From Hyperoplus lanceolatus (Eukaryota > Chordata > Actinopteri > Uranoscopiformes > Ammodytidae): DNA of 64,000 nt. Below are positions 26,501 to 64,000 of the stretch, piece after piece. The DNA lies in NCBI GenBank assembly GCA_026929865.2, contig CM049400.1, forward strand, positions 25,200,501 to 25,264,500, given 5' to 3'. The translations under genes were made by a program, and so were the position numbers. Under the pieces are notes generated by a model. That model did not search any database. It saw nothing but the letters and a program-made list of their open reading frames with translations, and had not been told where the DNA came from. Each line of letters starts with the position of its first letter. Positions within the stretch are counted from its first letter, which is position 1.

Positions 26501-29448
26501 AACGATGAGCTGATGATCAGTGTAAATCAACATCCAGTTTTGAAAGCAATTTGTTGATACGATCCTGTTGTTTGTTTCTTTAGAGTTTCACTCTCAATGA
26601 AAGTACAGTAAAACTCCAGAATGCGAATGCCACGACGGAGCTAGAGTCCCATAAAAATGCCTTAGACCTTATTGAGTGTGTTATGTTACTCTGGTAGCTA
26701 GATTGAGAGACATACTTCAACTTTCAAAGACACCAAGGCATTTCTTCTCCTGAGGACTGGTTTCAGTAACACTTGTAAATCAGTGTTGCTACAAGTGATG
26801 GAAAGCCTAGCTAGACATGGCTTACTCTTGAGTTATGAGTCAGCATAATGAATGTAGCAGAGGGTGAAACAAAGGGCATCACTTCGACAAAGTTGTTATT
26901 TTTCCCAGTAGGTGCACCGGAGCTGCAGGACAAAAACAAATCCATTTGAAAATGTTACTGCCTCGACTGTGTTATGCTGCCTAGAGGGTGTCCATAAAAA
27001 AACCCGGAGCTATATCTAAGAAATCATTCAAGTGTGGTTTTACGTCTTCAGACAAAATGTTGGCAATGGACTGTCATATTTTTTAAGTATAATGTTAGAC
27101 TGCTCTCTTCCATCATACTCAATAGTATTTGTTTTTGTCAGTCTTGTTCTTTTTATCGTTATCGTCCTCTTTCTATTGTCACAGCACTTTTCCTGCAGTG
27201 ATATCTACTGTACTGGTTTTGGTCACAACAATTGTTACAGTCATTTCTTGTTTATTCTAGCGCCAGTGGTTTGAAGTTTGCAACATTTTTTATACTGATT
27301 TTCCAGCATTTGAACACATTGGCACCAGACTATATCCACTGTTATGTTTGGTAAGTGAGTAGCGCACAATCCACATATTTTGTTGATCAAATTTGAGCCA
27401 GTCTCATAGGAAATGAACTCCACTGTGGCCCGTAAAGTCACTCTGTCCGTGGGGCTATCATCAGCTTTGATTTTGTGCGTGGGTTTTTTTTGTTTTGTTT
27501 TGGCACATCAAAGGGTTGCGCCTCTGTGTAGTCTGGTTCTGTCTCTCAGAGAATGGAGATGAAAGCTTGTGTTACGTAAGGCCCCTAAGAGCGAAAGGCT
27601 GTTTATGTGTGTGTGTGTGCCTGGAGAGCCTCACTGATACTAGGACCCTCTAATGGAGCAGGACTCGGCCGAGACCATGGAGAAGCCGCTGTCAGCGCCT
27701 ATACTGTAAAAGCAAAAAACCCTGTTGTCAGAGCTGTAAAGAGTAAGACAAACATCAGCTCACTGGCTGGCTGCTAATATAATTCACAATAATTTACATC
27801 TCATACATGAGCCTTTTACACAGCTGAATGCTTGTTGACTTATTTCTCCATCTAGTATGGTTATTTTAATGCATGAGAAGGTACGCGCATGCTTGATGGA
27901 GCTTCAAAGTGGCTCCGAGATATTATCCTGCTGACGATTGGAGAATCCAGACTCTCCATATCTGCAGACCTCGGGCTAGAAAATGGAGGATGAGAAATTG
28001 AATATGTTTGCGAAGAAAGTGCAAACCCCTCATTGTATTACAAAAAAAAAACGACTAAATGTCAAAATGTGTAAAATCCGCTGTGCGTGTTGTGAGTGAA
28101 TCTTATGGCGGTGACCTTGTTTACTAACTGATAGGGTCACCACGGTCTGTAGAGCCGTACCCATTGTCACCAGAACCTTGACAAAAGGACGAGGTGGACA
28201 ATAACTGTAGCCAACAGACCAGACCTTCTGTCCTGCCCAGCTTATAATGTCACATTTGGTGATCAATATTATGTAAACAAGGTCAAAATTCGAATGGACA
28301 GGATTTAAACCTGCTGTGACCACAACATCAACTTCTTACACAACTCACCATTTCAACTCTGTTTGACATATTCAAAGGTTTAACATCAATAATTCTATAA
28401 ACCCAGCAGCACAAAAAGGCCATTATCTTCCTGTATTATAAGTTAATAAACATAAAAAATCTGCACAGTTAAACACCACTATACAATAAGTGAGAAAAAA
28501 TTTAAGTAATATTATCCTGTCTTGAATTCAATATAAAGTGAAAATATACCAGTTTTTGTTCAGTTAAACGATGTAGCAACTAAGCTGCTTGGTATTAACT
28601 TCACAGTTCATAGTAACTTCACTATTTGTTTAGAACCAAGCAAAAGTGTGGGAAAACACTGCACAGAACAACACTGCTGTCCAGACAGACAGGCGCATTG
28701 CACTGGGGGCCGGAAAACCCTCTCTGCTCTCCCAATGTTTTCACTCCCAGCATGACACAGCTCAATGACCTCCACCGACACAGTAAATTACACCTGAATT
28801 ATCAGTTTGACTCTTCTACTCAGCCCCTTGCCTCAGTGTGTGCAGCAGCAATTTGTCACAGCGACATGCTGGCTTTCTCAGCGCTTCTGAGTTCTGAACC
28901 AGAGAGCCCTGACAAAAGGCAAAGGGGGTGTTTATTGTTGACCTGGTTCTGCTGCGATGTGTTCACCAAAAATCAGTGACAGAGCTGCACTGATGCATTC
29001 GGTGGTTCTCAGAAAAGTAAAAAAAAAAAAAAAGAAAAAAGTTTACTAGGCCTGTGGGAGGACACAGTGGCTGGTAATATGCCAGTGAAAAAAAATCCAC
29101 AGTCTCCACCAGCCCCTTAGGCAGTGAATAGGAGCTAAAGTAAACCAAACCTGACTGTGAAATTGCATTAGGCGTCTGTGCTTGATGGAAAGTGAAGAAA
29201 AAAAAGACAAAACCCAGATTTTTGCATGTATGAGCATAACCACTATACCCCCTCCCCCCTCCCCCCCAACCCCATCAACCCACATCCCTTGACTGTTTGC
29301 ATCACCCTTCTCTGCTCTGCTATAGCACAGTATACTGTATAAGCATTATGGTGTTGCCTTTGTGAAGAGGCGACTTGTATGACGCTAACAGAAACAGGAT
29401 GTGCAGGACTGTGGTTTGAACATGTCTCTGTCTCTTCTTTTCCCACAG

Positions 29449-64000
<34,552 letters not shown>

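Overview
The window is vertebrate nuclear DNA, most likely from a teleost fish (a percomorph would fit). Three things point there. The one recognisable host gene encodes a PDE3A-type phosphodiesterase split into many small exons. The introns carry many very long (CA)n/(TG)n tracts. The mobile elements are Tc1/mariner elements, hAT- and PIF-like elements, a TTAA foldback MITE and a tRNA-derived SINE, a typical fish set. There is no bacterial or organellar gene organisation; nearly all long open frames outside the pde3a exons and the two transposases are translated microsatellites or chance.

The + strand carries 13 exons of pde3a (cGMP-inhibited cAMP phosphodiesterase 3A) from 29449 to the right edge. 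They join without a frameshift (phases 0,0,2,1,0,0,1,1,0,0,0,1) into 717 codons plus 2 nt and are open at both ends. The large first exon, which should encode the N-terminal membrane region, is not here and presumably lies to the left, so 1-29448 is read as intron 1. The last exon is still open at 64000. Exons 2-4 (human-style numbering) encode the regulatory linker with its phosphorylation sites, and exons 7-8 the approach to the catalytic domain. Exons 9-15 encode the HD-type catalytic domain with the PDE3-specific insert, and exon 16 the acidic/basic tail. Counterparts of human exons 5-6 were not found.

Layout. 1-29448: intron 1, AT-rich and microsatellite-dense, with a possible antisense first exon near 398-600 and a PIF-like element at 17487-18945. 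29449-40641: exon 2 and intron 2, holding opposed CA/TG tracts, a Tc1 element with a disabled transposase (31760-33334), one copy of a dispersed repeat and a hAT-like element (37578-39008). 40642-46179: exon 3 and intron 3, holding a TTAA foldback MITE, a hAT-type element (42956-43751) and a young Tc1 element (44484-46115) that ends 64 nt before exon 4. 46180-54625: exon 4 and an 8.3-kb intron. 54626-64000: the remaining exons, with a SINE and a second copy of the dispersed repeat.

No novel multi-gene system was found. The observations most worth following are the exon 4 acceptor, built from a TG tract abutting a Tc1 end with no adenosine for about 51 nt; the apparent loss of a ~97-residue regulatory block from pde3a; and the different lesions in the two Tc1 transposases.
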